Positions 31,054-39,685 of a DNA stretch of 49,152 nt are shown here, piece by piece. Below the pieces are notes generated by a model, which saw nothing but the letters and a program-made list of their open reading frames with translations, had not been told where the DNA came from and did no database searches. The stretch covers positions 61,779 to 110,930 of the forward strand of contig NZ_AOII01000026.1 in NCBI RefSeq assembly GCF_000337615.1, read 5' to 3'. Numbering within the stretch: the stretch's first letter is position 1; the number at the start of each line of letters is the position of its first letter. The translations under genes were made by a program, and so were the position numbers. Origin of the DNA: Natrinema pallidum DSM 3751. Lineage in GTDB: Archaea; Halobacteriota; Halobacteria; Halobacteriales; Natrialbaceae.

Positions 31054-32154
31054 TTATCGGGCGGGTTCGACGTTCTGGCTCAGCCGAAACAGGTTCTCCG
31101 GATCGTACGTGGCCTTGACCTCGGCCAGCCGGTCCCCGTTCCGCCCGTAAGCGAGGGTTTCCTCGCCCTCGTTCTCGCTGATGAAGTTCACGTAGACGCC
31201 GCCGGTCGCGTACGGAGCCATCGCGTCGAAGAACGTTCGGGACCAGGCGATGCACTCGTCGTCCATCGCGGGGTCCTCCCAGCGCGTGTAGACGTTCATC
31301 GCGTACGCGGCGTCCCGGTGGGGGTAGGCCATCGCGTCCGACGGGACGCGTGCCATCTCGCCGCCGAGTTGCCCGAAGACGATCTCGGACAGTGGCGACG
31401 GGAGATCGGCTGCGTACTCGACCGGTGCGTCCTCGTTGAAGTCCCGAACGTGTCGGATGACCTCCCGCGCATCGTCGCCCGCGTAGACGATCGGTCCGGA
31501 GAGGATTTCGGGGCCGACCTCGTGGAGATCGAACTCGAACGAGGTGACCACGCCGAAGTTACCGCCCCCGCCTCGAATCCCCCAGAAGAGGTCCGAGTTT
31601 TCCGCCTCGCTTGCGTGACGCAGTTCGCCGTCCGCGGTGACGATATCGACGGAGCGCAGGTTATCCACCGTCATTCCGTACCTGCGAGTCAGCCAGCCAA
31701 ACCCGCCGCCGAGCGTGAGCCCCGCGACGCCGGTCGTCGAATTGATTCCGGTCGGCGTCGCCAGTCCGAACGCTTGCGCCTCGTGGTCGAAATCACCGAG
31801 GGTTGCGCCCGGCTCGACGCGAGCCGTCCGTTCCGCCGGATCGACCCGAACCGACCGCATCGCCGAGAGATCGAGCATCACGCCGCCATCGCAGACGGCA
31901 TTGCCGGCGATGTTGTGTCCGCCGCCGCGAACTGCGAGCAGTACGTTCTGCTCGCGGGCGAAGTCCACCGTTGCGATCACGTCCGATACACCCGTCGCTC
32001 GAACGATGAGCGCCGGCCGCCTGTCGATCATGCCGTTCCAGATTGTTCGCCTCTCGTCGTAGTTCGGATCACCGGGCCGGAACAACTCGCCGCGAAGTTC
32101 CTCGTCGAGTCCGTCCATTGCACCGTCGTCTACGGGTGTGGTCGTTACTGCCAT
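31054..32154 (-). CDS. Berberine-bridge-type FAD oxidase with internal deletion
   Basis: A 366-residue flavoprotein. The FAD-binding domain has VRGGGHNIAGNAVCDGG (the His is the covalent flavin site), GINSTTGVAGLTLGGGFGWL and WGIRGGGGNFGVVTSFEF; the C-terminal BBE motif YDPENLFRLSQNVEP is present. Homologues are typically about 460 residues. Here FNEDAPVEYAADLPSPLSEI joins directly the segment before and after a substrate-domain region of roughly 80 residues, so an in-frame deletion near 31395-31425 is likely. The ATG at 32154 is preferred since a TTATATAA box at about 32208-32215 would put the transcript start downstream of the first ATG (32205). Confidence 0.72.
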   Translation of the reverse strand: MAVTTTPVDDGAMDGLDEELRGELFRPGDPNYDERRTIWNGMIDRRPALIVRATGVSDVIATVDFAREQNVLLAVRGGGHNIAGNAVCDGGVMLDLSAMRSVRVDPAERTARVEPGATLGDFDHEAQAFGLATPTGINSTTGVAGLTLGGGFGWLTRRYGMTVDNLRSVDIVTADGELRHASEAENSDLFWGIRGGGGNFGVVTSFEFDLHEVGPEILSGPIVYAGDDAREVIRHVRDFNEDAPVEYAADLPSPLSEIVFGQLGGEMARVPSDAMAYPHRDAAYAMNVYTRWEDPAMDDECIAWSRTFFDAMAPYATGGVYVNFISENEGEETLAYGRNGDRLAEVKATYDPENLFRLSQNVEPAR

Positions 32155-32424
32155 CGGTCCTCGGTAGTCGTAGGCCTCGCTCGCGGATATGGATACCATC
32201 ATCAATGATTATATAATGTTGCATCGAGGGGTGCCCGGAACCGGGGAGATCACGGGACGGCTCGAGGGAATCCGGATCGCGCCGCACGCCTGCAAACTGG
32301 CCCACGCTCCGATCGGAGGCCGGTCGTTCGAACCGGATTCAGGACCGACGGGGCTGCGATCACAGCACAGCAGCGCGAGCGACGCCGTGAGGCACCGTTT
32401 TAGGCCATCCAAAATCGGAACGCA
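32155..32424. other. Divergent promoter region
   Basis: No gene is visible between the flavin oxidase and the iron-box-controlled lipoprotein. The left part holds the minus-strand TATA box cattatataatc (about 32206-32217); the right part leads into the TATA box and iron box at 32425-32448. The rest shows no repeat of note. Confidence 0.5.
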
Positions 32425-32432
32425 TTTATATA
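32425..32432 (+). promoter_or_regulatory. TATA box of the iron-box-controlled lipoprotein
   Basis: TTTATATA lies 20-27 bases before the ATG at 32452 and directly abuts the palindromic operator at 32433. Confidence 0.7.
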
Positions 32433-32448
32433 TTTAGGCGAGCCTAAA
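32433..32448. promoter_or_regulatory. DtxR/IdeR-type iron box
   Basis: TTTAGGCGAGCCTAAA is a perfect inverted repeat (TTTAGGC, GA, GCCTAAA). It matches the TTAGG..CCTAA core of operators bound by DtxR-family metal-dependent repressors, which haloarchaea possess (Idr/SirR proteins). It sits between the TATA box and the start codon, where a bound Fe(II)-loaded repressor would block polymerase. The identity of the regulator is inference from the motif. Confidence 0.75.
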
Positions 32449-32451
32449 ACC

Positions 32452-34947
32452 ATGCGACAGACACGACGCGCGTGGCTGAAGGGGAGCGGCGCTGCAATCG
32501 CGAGTCTCGGACTCGCCGGGTGTTCCGAGACGACCGAGGAAAAAGACCCCAAATCGGACTCGGGGGAAGACGGGACATCTCCGGAGTCCGACGAGGGATC
32601 GACGGTCGCGGAGCCGGCCAAGACGGCCGTCGCCGCCGAGTGGAACGCGATGCGAGCGCGGCTGTGGGACGCGCTCGCCGCGGGGGAGGCCGGTGAGACC
32701 GGTGCCGGCGCTGCTATCGCCAGCCGGACGTTCGATCGCTTTGAGCACGCCAGCGGCGAGTACAACGCCCACGAAATGCTCGAGGAAACCGACGAGTCAC
32801 GCTACGAGGCGTTCGAGGAGGCGCTCGTCGAACTCCGGACGGAGGGGCTGGAGCGGAACGACATCGCACGCGGCCGGGAGGAAACCGGTATCGCGGACGA
32901 GCAACTCCGCGGGGCCCAGCAGACCCTCGTTGGCGAGCCGACGGCCCAGGCGTTCGATCTGCAGGCGTTCGGGACGACGGTCGCCGATAGTGTCATGCTC
33001 GCCTCGGCCGGTGCCTTCGACGCCGCCGAAACCGTCGCGAACGACGCGTTCGAACGGTTCGAGGGGGCGGCCGTCCACGACGCGATCGGGGAAGCCGACG
33101 GCGACGTTTACGAGCGATTCGAACACGCCATGGAGAGCGTCGCCACGGCCGCGGGCGACGAGGACGTAGAGGGCGTCCGCTCGAGCGCGAGCGATGCGCT
33201 CGCGGCGGCTATCGACGGCGGCTACGCCCTGGCACCGTCCGAGTCGGCAGCGGGTGCCGGACAGATCGCCGCCTATCAGGCACGAGGCTGGGACGCTGCG
33301 GCGCTCGCGGGGCTGGGCGGGCCGTCGACGGCGTTCGCTCACGCCGCTGCCCTGACCGTGTATCGGGCGCGGGCCCACGACGCGGCCTGGCTCTTCGAGC
33401 ACGGGAAGCACGATGCAGCCGCGCGGGTCGTCGAGAACGCGTTCGAACACTTCGAGGGCGCTCGCGCACACGAGGCACTCGAGGAGGCGAGCGAGGACGC
33501 CTACCACCGATTCGAGGAGGACGGTCTGGACGCACTCGCGACGGCGATCGAGAACGACGATTCGGCGGGCGTCGACACCGCCGTCGATGCGGTCGACGAC
33601 GGGCTGGTGACCGGGATCGAGGCCCTGGGGACCGGCAGCGAGGCCGCACTGATCGAGGCTGGCTTCTTCAAAGCTCGAACCGAAGACGCGGTGGAACGGT
33701 ATCGGCTCGGCGAGAACGCGGCCGCCGCCGAACTCGTCCGCGGGCTGTTCGAGACGTTCGAGGCCAACGAAGCCGACTTCCACGAAACGCTCGAGGAGAC
33801 TGACGAATCGCTCTACGAGACCTTCGAAGAGGAGCACCTGCAAGGCCTCATCGAGGCCTGCGAGAACGGCGACGACGCGGCCGTCGACGAACACGCGACG
33901 GGGATCCGCGAGACCCTCCTCGAGTTCGAGACGACCGTCGGCTCGACCGCACAGGTCAGCGCCGTCGAAAGCGGGTACATGACCGCGCGGGTGTTCGACG
34001 CCGGCGTTCTGGACGCCCTCGGCGCGTCCGACCGAGCCGAAACCGTCGTCGGGGAGACGTTCGAGTACTTCGAAAACGGTGCGGGCGGGTTCCACGAGGC
34101 ACTCGAAGACGCCGATCACGACCGGTACGAATCGTTCGAGGGCGCGCTCGGCGACGCGCAGACCGCCGCCGGGAACGATGCGGCTGTCGGAGCCACGGCC
34201 CGGGCGTTCAACGAGCACGCGGTCGCGGCGACCTATTCCGTCGTCGCGGCCGCCGGCGGCTCGTTCGGTGCCGCCGCCGCGTCACTCATGGATGACGTGT
34301 ACGAGACGTTCGAGAGTGCGCAGGCTCACGAACTCCTCGAGGAAGCCGACCGGGAGGCCTACGAGGGATTCGAGGCGGCGCTCGAGGAGTACACCGCCGC
34401 GCTCGAGGCGAGCGACGCCGAGAGCGACGCCGCCCACGAGACGGAGATGGACGTCGACGAGGCCGCCGAAGCGTTCGCGACGGCGGCGTTGCGGGCGCAG
34501 TTCGCGGTCGCCGGCGCGGCCGACGCAGCGCCGGTCGACGGGTCGGCTGACACTGCCGACGAGACCGAATCAGCGCCGGACCTCCAGGGCGGACCGAACG
34601 TCGTCGAGGGCGTCCCCGACGACGCCGACCACGTCGTCGAGATGCAGGCGACCGCGTACGCTCCGGAGACGCTCACCGTCAAGCAGGGCGAGACCGTCGC
34701 CTGGAAACACGCGGCCGGCGAACCGCACACGGTGACGGCCTTCGAAGATCGGATCCCGAGCGACGCGGCCTACTGGACGTCGGGCGGGTTCGACAGCGAA
34801 GACGGTGCTCGCGAGGGATGGGAGAACGGCAAAGGCGCGGTCCAGTCGGGCCAATCGTACGTCCACACGTTCGAGACGACGGGCGAACACGAGTACGTCT
34901 GCATCCCCCACGAGCGCTTCATGACCGGAACGATCGTCGTCGAGTAA
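32452..34947 (+). CDS. DUF5059-like lipoprotein: six helical repeats plus C-terminal cupredoxin
   Basis: An 831-residue exported lipoprotein (MRQTRRAWLKGSGA signal, lipobox LAGC, Cys24). Six copies of a helical unit follow, each with the core FExFExxxxHExLEEAxxxxYExFE, at about 93-122, 199-224, 331-355, 433-459, 537-563 and 618-641. The C-terminal 725-831 is a blue-copper (halocyanin-like) domain with ligands His759 (GEPHTV), Cys817, His820 and Met824 (YVCIPHERFM). The pattern matches the haloarchaeal family annotated DUF5059. A cupredoxin joined to Glu/His-rich helices recalls EfeO-type ferrous iron uptake proteins, and the iron box in the promoter fits a role in iron acquisition; the substrate is not shown by the sequence. 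Confidence 0.8.
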   Translation: MRQTRRAWLKGSGAAIASLGLAGCSETTEEKDPKSDSGEDGTSPESDEGSTVAEPAKTAVAAEWNAMRARLWDALAAGEAGETGAGAAIASRTFDRFEHASGEYNAHEMLEETDESRYEAFEEALVELRTEGLERNDIARGREETGIADEQLRGAQQTLVGEPTAQAFDLQAFGTTVADSVMLASAGAFDAAETVANDAFERFEGAAVHDAIGEADGDVYERFEHAMESVATAAGDEDVEGVRSSASDALAAAIDGGYALAPSESAAGAGQIAAYQARGWDAAALAGLGGPSTAFAHAAALTVYRARAHDAAWLFEHGKHDAAARVVENAFEHFEGARAHEALEEASEDAYHRFEEDGLDALATAIENDDSAGVDTAVDAVDDGLVTGIEALGTGSEAALIEAGFFKARTEDAVERYRLGENAAAAELVRGLFETFEANEADFHETLEETDESLYETFEEEHLQGLIEACENGDDAAVDEHATGIRETLLEFETTVGSTAQVSAVESGYMTARVFDAGVLDALGASDRAETVVGETFEYFENGAGGFHEALEDADHDRYESFEGALGDAQTAAGNDAAVGATARAFNEHAVAATYSVVAAAGGSFGAAAASLMDDVYETFESAQAHELLEEADREAYEGFEAALEEYTAALEASDAESDAAHETEMDVDEAAEAFATAALRAQFAVAGAADAAPVDGSADTADETESAPDLQGGPNVVEGVPDDADHVVEMQATAYAPETLTVKQGETVAWKHAAGEPHTVTAFEDRIPSDAAYWTSGGFDSEDGAREGWENGKGAVQSGQSYVHTFETTGEHEYVCIPHERFMTGTIVVE

Positions 34948-35088
34948 CCGCGCGATCCCCCCGGTCTACTGCATTGAACCGCCACCCTGGCCGCCGGTCG
35001 TCGTTCGACGAAGCGGTTCGGGACGATATTTCCGGGTCCCGAACGCCGGCCATAAGCGATTAAGTAGCCTCGCTCGAGAGGTGTAGGT

Positions 35089-36081
35089 ATGGTAACTTTC
35101 CTCTCCGGTGGCACTGGAACGCCGAAGCTATTGGACGGCGCTGCCGCCGCGTTCTCGCCGGAGGAGACCACGGTCGTCGTCAACACGGGCGACGACATCG
35201 AGATCGGCGGGCTCTTGGTCTCGCCGGACGTCGATACGCTGCTGTTTCAGGGTGGTGGAATCCTCGACCGAGAGACGTGGTGGGGTATCGAGGGCGATAC
35301 GCAGCGGACCAACTCGGCGCTTTCCGATATCGCATCGGCCGCGGGGCTGCCCGAGGGGCCGCAGTATCTCCCCGACGACAGGCAGACCGAGGGCCGGACG
35401 CTCGCGAACTGGCGTCGCTTTTCGGGCGTTGCCGAATTCATGACCATCGGTGATCGCGACCGGGCCGTCCACATCACGCGGACGAGCCTCATCGACGAGG
35501 GGAAGACGTTGAGCGAGGCGACCGAGCGACTCGCCGACGCCTTCGGACTGACGATCGATCTCCTCCCGATGAGCGACGATCCCGTGGCAAGCCTCGTCCA
35601 CACCGACGAGGGAGTCATGCACTTCCAGGAGTACTGGGTCGCCCATCGGGGCGACCCGGCCGTCGACACCGTCGAGTTCCGCGGCTCCTCGCAGGCCGAC
35701 CCCGCTCCGGGCGTCCTCGAGGCGCTCGAGGATACCGTCGTCATCGGCCCGTCGAACCCGGTCACCAGTATCGGACCGATGCTCGCGCTCCCGGGCGTCG
35801 CGGACGCGCTCGCCCAGACGACCGTCGTCGCCGTCTCACCGTTCCTCGGCGACGACGCGTTCTCCGGGCCCGCTGGCGACCTCATGGAGGCCGTCAACGC
35901 GGAGCCGAGCACCGAAGGGCTGGCGACCGCCTACCCGTTCGCGGACGCGTTCGTGATCGACGACGGCGACGACGCCGATTTCGACCGGCCGACGGTTCGG
36001 ACGGACATCGCGATCGACTCCAGCGCGGACGCCGCGCGCGTGATCCGCGCGATCGACGATGCGATCGGACACGTGAGTTGA
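35089..36081 (+). CDS. cofD: 2-phospho-L-lactate transferase (coenzyme F420 synthesis)
   Basis: A 330-residue CofD enzyme that transfers the lactyl phosphate group to the deazaflavin Fo to give F420-0. The N-terminal [19 protein letters not shown], the [20 protein letters not shown] segment (Fo and metal binding Asp residues) and the later [15 protein letters not shown] loop are characteristic. Length is slightly above the usual 310. A GATTAAG box about 28 bases before the ATG gives the promoter. The next gene starts one base after its stop, so both are co-transcribed. Confidence 0.93.
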   Translation: MVTFLSGGTGTPKLLDGAAAAFSPEETTVVVNTGDDIEIGGLLVSPDVDTLLFQGGGILDRETWWGIEGDTQRTNSALSDIASAAGLPEGPQYLPDDRQTEGRTLANWRRFSGVAEFMTIGDRDRAVHITRTSLIDEGKTLSEATERLADAFGLTIDLLPMSDDPVASLVHTDEGVMHFQEYWVAHRGDPAVDTVEFRGSSQADPAPGVLEALEDTVVIGPSNPVTSIGPMLALPGVADALAQTTVVAVSPFLGDDAFSGPAGDLMEAVNAEPSTEGLATAYPFADAFVIDDGDDADFDRPTVRTDIAIDSSADAARVIRAIDDAIGHVS

Positions 36082-36082
36082 A

Positions 36083-36844
36083 ATGGCATCGACAGTGTCG
36101 TTTACGCCGCCGCTCGCGCTCGCGAGCCTCAGCGGCGAGGCAGACGCCGACTGGGCACGGGCCGGTGCCGAATACGCCGGGGCGGCGTTCCTCGGCGGCA
36201 TCGCCATCGACGCGGATTCCCGCGCGGCCGCCCGCGAACTCGTCGCTCGCGATCGCACCGAGTTCCTGCCCGATGATCCGCTGGCCTTCGTCGCCCGCGA
36301 ACTCGAGTCGCTCGCCGGGACGCCGATCCAACCGGGGGTCAACGTCCGAAGTGCGACCGTCGACCCCGTCGTCGACGCCGCTCGCGTCTGTCGCGATCGG
36401 GACGCGTACCTCGAGATCAACGCCCACTGCCGACAGGCCGAACTCCGCGACGTCGGCTGTGGCGAGACGCTCCTGCGGGACGGCGAGCGACTCGCTGGCT
36501 ACGTGGCGCGGGCGGCCGAAACCGGTGCGACCGTCGGCGTGAAGGTCCGCGCGGAGGTCCCGGGCGTCGACCTGCCGGCACTGGCCCGTCGCCTCGAGAC
36601 GGCGGGAGCGGCCTTCGTCCACGTCGACGCGATGGATACCGAATCGGTCGTCGCCGCCATCGCCGACGCCACCGACCTGTTCGTGATCGCCAACAACGGC
36701 GTCCGCGACGACGAGACCGTCCGCGAGTACGTCGGCTACGGCGCGGACGCGGTCAGCGTCGGTCGCCCGAGCGACACTCCCGTCGTGCTCGAGCGGGTTC
36801 GCGACGCGGTGGAGCGACGACTGGGCTGCGAGACGAGCCGATAA
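36083..36844 (+). CDS. tRNA-dihydrouridine synthase-like TIM-barrel flavoprotein
   Basis: A 253-residue TIM-barrel protein starting MASTVSFTPPLALASLSGEA. Features of the Dus-like family include VNVRSATVDPVVDAARVCRD, YLEINAHCRQAELRDVGCGE (the cysteine position before GE), VGVKVRAEVPG (the catalytic-barrel Lys) and the FMN phosphate site IANNGVRDDETVREYVGYGA then DAVSVGR. It is shorter than bacterial Dus and lacks their helical C-terminal tRNA domain, so the true substrate may differ; archaeal members are often annotated simply as dihydrouridine synthase. It directly follows cofD. Confidence 0.65.
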   Translation: MASTVSFTPPLALASLSGEADADWARAGAEYAGAAFLGGIAIDADSRAAARELVARDRTEFLPDDPLAFVARELESLAGTPIQPGVNVRSATVDPVVDAARVCRDRDAYLEINAHCRQAELRDVGCGETLLRDGERLAGYVARAAETGATVGVKVRAEVPGVDLPALARRLETAGAAFVHVDAMDTESVVAAIADATDLFVIANNGVRDDETVREYVGYGADAVSVGRPSDTPVVLERVRDAVERRLGCETSR

Positions 36845-37026
36845 CGGCCGGCGAGACCGGGACGGCGCGGGCGTCAACGGCGAACCGCTTCGGCGGGTGG
36901 TCGTGGCGGGACGCGGTGCCAGCGTGAACGGAGCGTGCGTCGCAGTCCGGATCGGTTCGACGGCGTTGGGACCCAAGCGGTGCCGCGAGACGAACGCTTT
37001 TGCCGGCATCGGTCGAGGACTGTGAC

Positions 37027-37998
37027 ATGAGCGACGATGCGCCGGACGTGCTCGTCCTGCGAACGGGCACCCACGGAACGCCGATCGAACAGTACGCCGA
37101 CGCGATCCGCGATCGGCTGCCGGACCACACCGTCGACCTGGCGAGAACGCCGGCCGAGGAGCGCGAGGCGATCGAAAACGTACGCTTCGTCACCGGCATG
37201 ACGCTCGAGGAGGAACTGCTCGCGGCCGCCGATTCCCTCGACGTCTTCGCGTGTGCCTACGCGGGGACCGGCCACCTGCCGCTCGCGGACCTCGAGGATC
37301 GGGGCGTCACGGTGACGAACGCCTCGGGTGTTCACGGACCGAACATCGGCGAGCACGTCGTGGGTGCGATCCTCCACTTCACCAGGCGGTTTCACGTCGG
37401 CGAGCGCCGCCAACGTCGCCGCGAGTGGCGCCACTACAAGGCCACGGAACTGCAGGGGTCGACGGTAACCATCGTCGGCCTCGGCGCGATCGGGCAGTCG
37501 GTCTGTACGCGCCTCGAGCCGTTCGGCGTCGACACGATCGGCGTGCGCTATACCCCGGCGAAGGGTGGGCCGACGGACGAGGTGATCGGCTTCGAGGACG
37601 CGGCGTTCGACGACGCACTCGCACGGACGGACTACCTCGTCCTCGCCTGTCCGCTCACGGAAACGACGCGCGGTCTGATCGATCGCGAGGCGTTCATCAC
37701 GATGGACCCCGAGTCGGTGCTCGTCAACATCGCCCGCGGGCCGGTCGTCGACACCGACGCGCTCGTCGCGGCGCTGCGCTCGAACCGGATTCGGGGCGCA
37801 TCACTGGACGTAACCGATCCCGAACCGCTGCCCGAGGACCATCCGCTGTGGACCTTCGAAAACGTGCAGATCACGCCACACAACGCGGGCCACACGCCGG
37901 CGTACTACGATCGACTGGCCGACATCGTCGCGGAAAACCGCCGTCGATTCGACGAATCCGGACCCGATGCGGCCCTCGAAAACGTAGTCCTCCCCTGA
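37027..37998 (+). CDS. ddh: D-2-hydroxyacid dehydrogenase
   Basis: A 323-residue NAD(P)-dependent dehydrogenase that reduces 2-oxoacids to D-2-hydroxyacids. The Rossmann motif is VTIVGLGAIGQSV; catalytic residues are the Arg in VNIARGPVVDT, the Glu in DPEPLPEDHPLW and the His in ITPHNAGHTP. The protein is close in layout to the characterised D2-hydroxyacid dehydrogenase of Haloferax mediterranei. The ATG at 37027 gives MSDDAPDVLVLRTGTHGTPI; the 9-residue longer alternative has no support. A T-run/C-run (38060-38072) 60 bases after the stop may serve as terminator. Confidence 0.9.
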   Translation: MSDDAPDVLVLRTGTHGTPIEQYADAIRDRLPDHTVDLARTPAEEREAIENVRFVTGMTLEEELLAAADSLDVFACAYAGTGHLPLADLEDRGVTVTNASGVHGPNIGEHVVGAILHFTRRFHVGERRQRRREWRHYKATELQGSTVTIVGLGAIGQSVCTRLEPFGVDTIGVRYTPAKGGPTDEVIGFEDAAFDDALARTDYLVLACPLTETTRGLIDREAFITMDPESVLVNIARGPVVDTDALVAALRSNRIRGASLDVTDPEPLPEDHPLWTFENVQITPHNAGHTPAYYDRLADIVAENRRRFDESGPDAALENVVLP

Positions 37999-38089
37999 CG
38001 GAACTGCGGCCGCGGACGATCCCGGACGACCGCCGCGCGAGCCGTCGATCGACTCTACTTTTTTGCCCCCCTGTGACGAACCAGGTGTA

Positions 38090-38170
38090 TGAAGCTCACA
38101 GCAGTCGTCGACAGTCGCACGAAAGACGCCGCGCAAGCGGAGAACGCGGGAGGTGTCCCGTGTCGCTGAC
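38090..38170 (+). CDS. 26-codon mini-ORF overlapping the UspA start
   Basis: ATG 38090 opens MKLTAVVDSRTKDAAQAENA then GGVPCR and ends with TGA 38168-38170, overlapping the GTG (38160) of the next gene in another frame by 11 bases. A ctactttttt stretch (38057-38066) lies about 28 bases before the ATG, the right distance for a leaderless transcript. The codons for AGGV contain GGAGGTG, which is the ribosome binding site for the downstream gene. It is probably a coupled leader peptide; the peptide itself matches nothing I know. Confidence 0.4.
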
Positions 38171-38591
38171 CTTCGACGGGACAGTGCTCGTTCCCGTGGC
38201 CGATCCCGAAGACGGGGAACGGACCGCGGCGGCGCTCGCACCGCATCTCTCCCCGTCGAGTCGGGTGATCGTCGTCAACGTGATCGAGAAAGCAGGGGGT
38301 GCGCCCGACAAAGCCTCGGTCGAACAGCGCGAGGAGTATGCACGGACGGTCTTCGAGCGCGCTCGCGGGCCGCTCGAGGAGCGAGCCGGCGCGGTCGAGA
38401 CGGCAATCCTCTTCGGAACCGACGTGGTCGAAACGATCTTCGAGGCGGCAACCGAACGTGACGTCGACGCCGTCGTCTTCGAGCCCCGCGGCGGGAGCCG
38501 GTTCGTGGAACTACTCACCGGCGACGTGGCGCGACGGTTAGTGACGGAAGCATCGGTCCCGGTGGTCGCGTTGCCACGAACCGACGACTAA
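38160..38591 (+). CDS. Universal stress protein (UspA family)
   Basis: A 143-residue UspA-domain protein with a GTG start (VSLTFDGTVLVPVADPEDGE). A Shine-Dalgarno sequence GGAGGTG (38149-38155) stands five bases upstream, which is rare in this mostly leaderless genome and fixes the start. The domain has the usual alpha/beta order: VLVPVADPEDGERTAAAL, VIVVNVIEK, a long helix, TAILFGTDVVETIFEAA, DAVVFEPRGGSR and VVALPR. The ATP-binding G-x2-G-x9-G-S/T motif is degenerate (PRGGSRFVELLTGDVAR), so nucleotide binding is uncertain. It overlaps a mini-ORF at its 5' end. Confidence 0.8.
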   Translation: MSLTFDGTVLVPVADPEDGERTAAALAPHLSPSSRVIVVNVIEKAGGAPDKASVEQREEYARTVFERARGPLEERAGAVETAILFGTDVVETIFEAATERDVDAVVFEPRGGSRFVELLTGDVARRLVTEASVPVVALPRTDD

Positions 38592-38678
38592 GCGGCGACG
38601 TACCGCCACCCTTCGCTCGTCGATCAGTCGCTTCCGACGGTCCTGAGGAATAGGTCCGATCGCTCGTTCAAAGAACGA

Positions 38679-38987
38679 TTAGTCCCGGTCCTCGAGCAAC
38701 ACCTGTCCCGTCTGGTCGACCGTGATTCGATAGGTGGCGTACGCGAACGTAACGGACCCGACGGACCGGTCCGTCCGCGGCGTCGACCGAAACAGCGAAT
38801 CCAACGCGGTCGGATCGACCGCGTCGTAGAGCGGCCCGAACTCGTCGGCGATTTCGAGTTCGTCTAACCCCGATTCCGCCGCGACCGCGGCGATGACCGT
38901 TTCGCTGAGTGGGGTCTCCGGTTCGAACTGATACGTCCTGTCCCCGTCGTGCGGGCGAGATTCGACGGTCGACGGTTCGGTTTCCAT
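38679..38987 (-). CDS. HalOD1 output-domain protein
   Basis: A 102-residue stand-alone haloarchaeal output domain 1. It matches the HalOD1 pattern: TYQFEPETPLSETVIAAVAA, then LEIADEFGPLYDAVDPTALD (the typical PPLYDAVDPDALDRL motif) and a terminal VTFAYATYRITVDQTGQVLL. These domains are predicted to act as outputs in haloarchaeal signal transduction, but their partner is unknown. It is 53 bases downstream of the Bat-type regulator on the same strand, so a shared transcript is likely. Confidence 0.85.
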   Translation of the reverse strand: METEPSTVESRPHDGDRTYQFEPETPLSETVIAAVAAESGLDELEIADEFGPLYDAVDPTALDSLFRSTPRTDRSVGSVTFAYATYRITVDQTGQVLLEDRD

Positions 38988-39040
38988 ACTCCGGATACCA
39001 GTCGGAGACGGGAAGCGAACACGATTGAATGGCCAACCCG

Positions 39041-39685
39041 TTAAATGGGGGACCGTTCACCCATCGTATTGCGGAGGAGATTGGCCTGTCCCCGTCGAAG
39101 GCGCGCGGACAGGGCTTGGTCCGAAATCTCGAGTTTCTCGGCGATCGCCGATAACGTCGTCTCCCGCGGCACGTCGAAATAGCCCTCCTCGAGGGCGACC
39201 TGCAACGCCTCTCGCTGCCTGTCGGTGATTCCGTACCGATCGCCGGAGGGGTCCGATTCCCGAAAGATTCGCTGAATCCGAAACGGGATGCCCTTCTCCC
39301 GACAGGCGTCGCGATACGCGAACAGCGATGCTCGCGTGGGAACGCGGGCCCGGATCTTCGTATCCTTCGTGACCGTGATCTCGTGGTAGCCGATATCGTA
39401 CTCCGCTGCCGTGGGATACGTCAGGTGGGCCTCGCCACGCTCGGAGAGCGTGACGCTGTAGAGACGACAGTCGTCTTGCTCCTCGAGCAGCGAGGCGGTC
39501 CGTACGGTATCGTCCGCGGCCAGCGCCGCCTCGAGATGCCCGAGGTCGTCGCCGTAGACCCAGCAGATGAGTTTCGTCGCCCCCGTTTCGGACTGGTAGA
39601 TCTCATCGACGTCGATCTTCGCGACGTCGTCGACCGTTCGCCGGAGGATCGGCGTCGCGATTTCGAACTCGACGATCAGGACCAT
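39041..39685 (-). CDS. Bat-type HTH_10 transcription regulator
   Basis: A 214-residue protein with an N-terminal sensor-like region (MVLIVEFEIATPILRRTVDD) and the C-terminal bacterio-opsin-activator helix-turn-helix (YGITDRQREALQVALEEGYF, then PRETTLSAIAEKLEISDQAL and SARLRRGQANLL). The family regulates many processes in haloarchaea; the ligand is unknown. ATAATATAAG on the minus strand (about 39721-39730) stands 36-45 bases before the ATG and is the probable promoter. Confidence 0.88.
   Translation of the reverse strand: MVLIVEFEIATPILRRTVDDVAKIDVDEIYQSETGATKLICWVYGDDLGHLEAALAADDTVRTASLLEEQDDCRLYSVTLSERGEAHLTYPTAAEYDIGYHEITVTKDTKIRARVPTRASLFAYRDACREKGIPFRIQRIFRESDPSGDRYGITDRQREALQVALEEGYFDVPRETTLSAIAEKLEISDQALSARLRRGQANLLRNTMGERSPI

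Noticed and set aside
32797-34218. 473-codon minus-strand open frame
   Set aside because: It is antisense to the repeat region of the DUF5059-like gene; its apparent repeats are reflections of the real ones.
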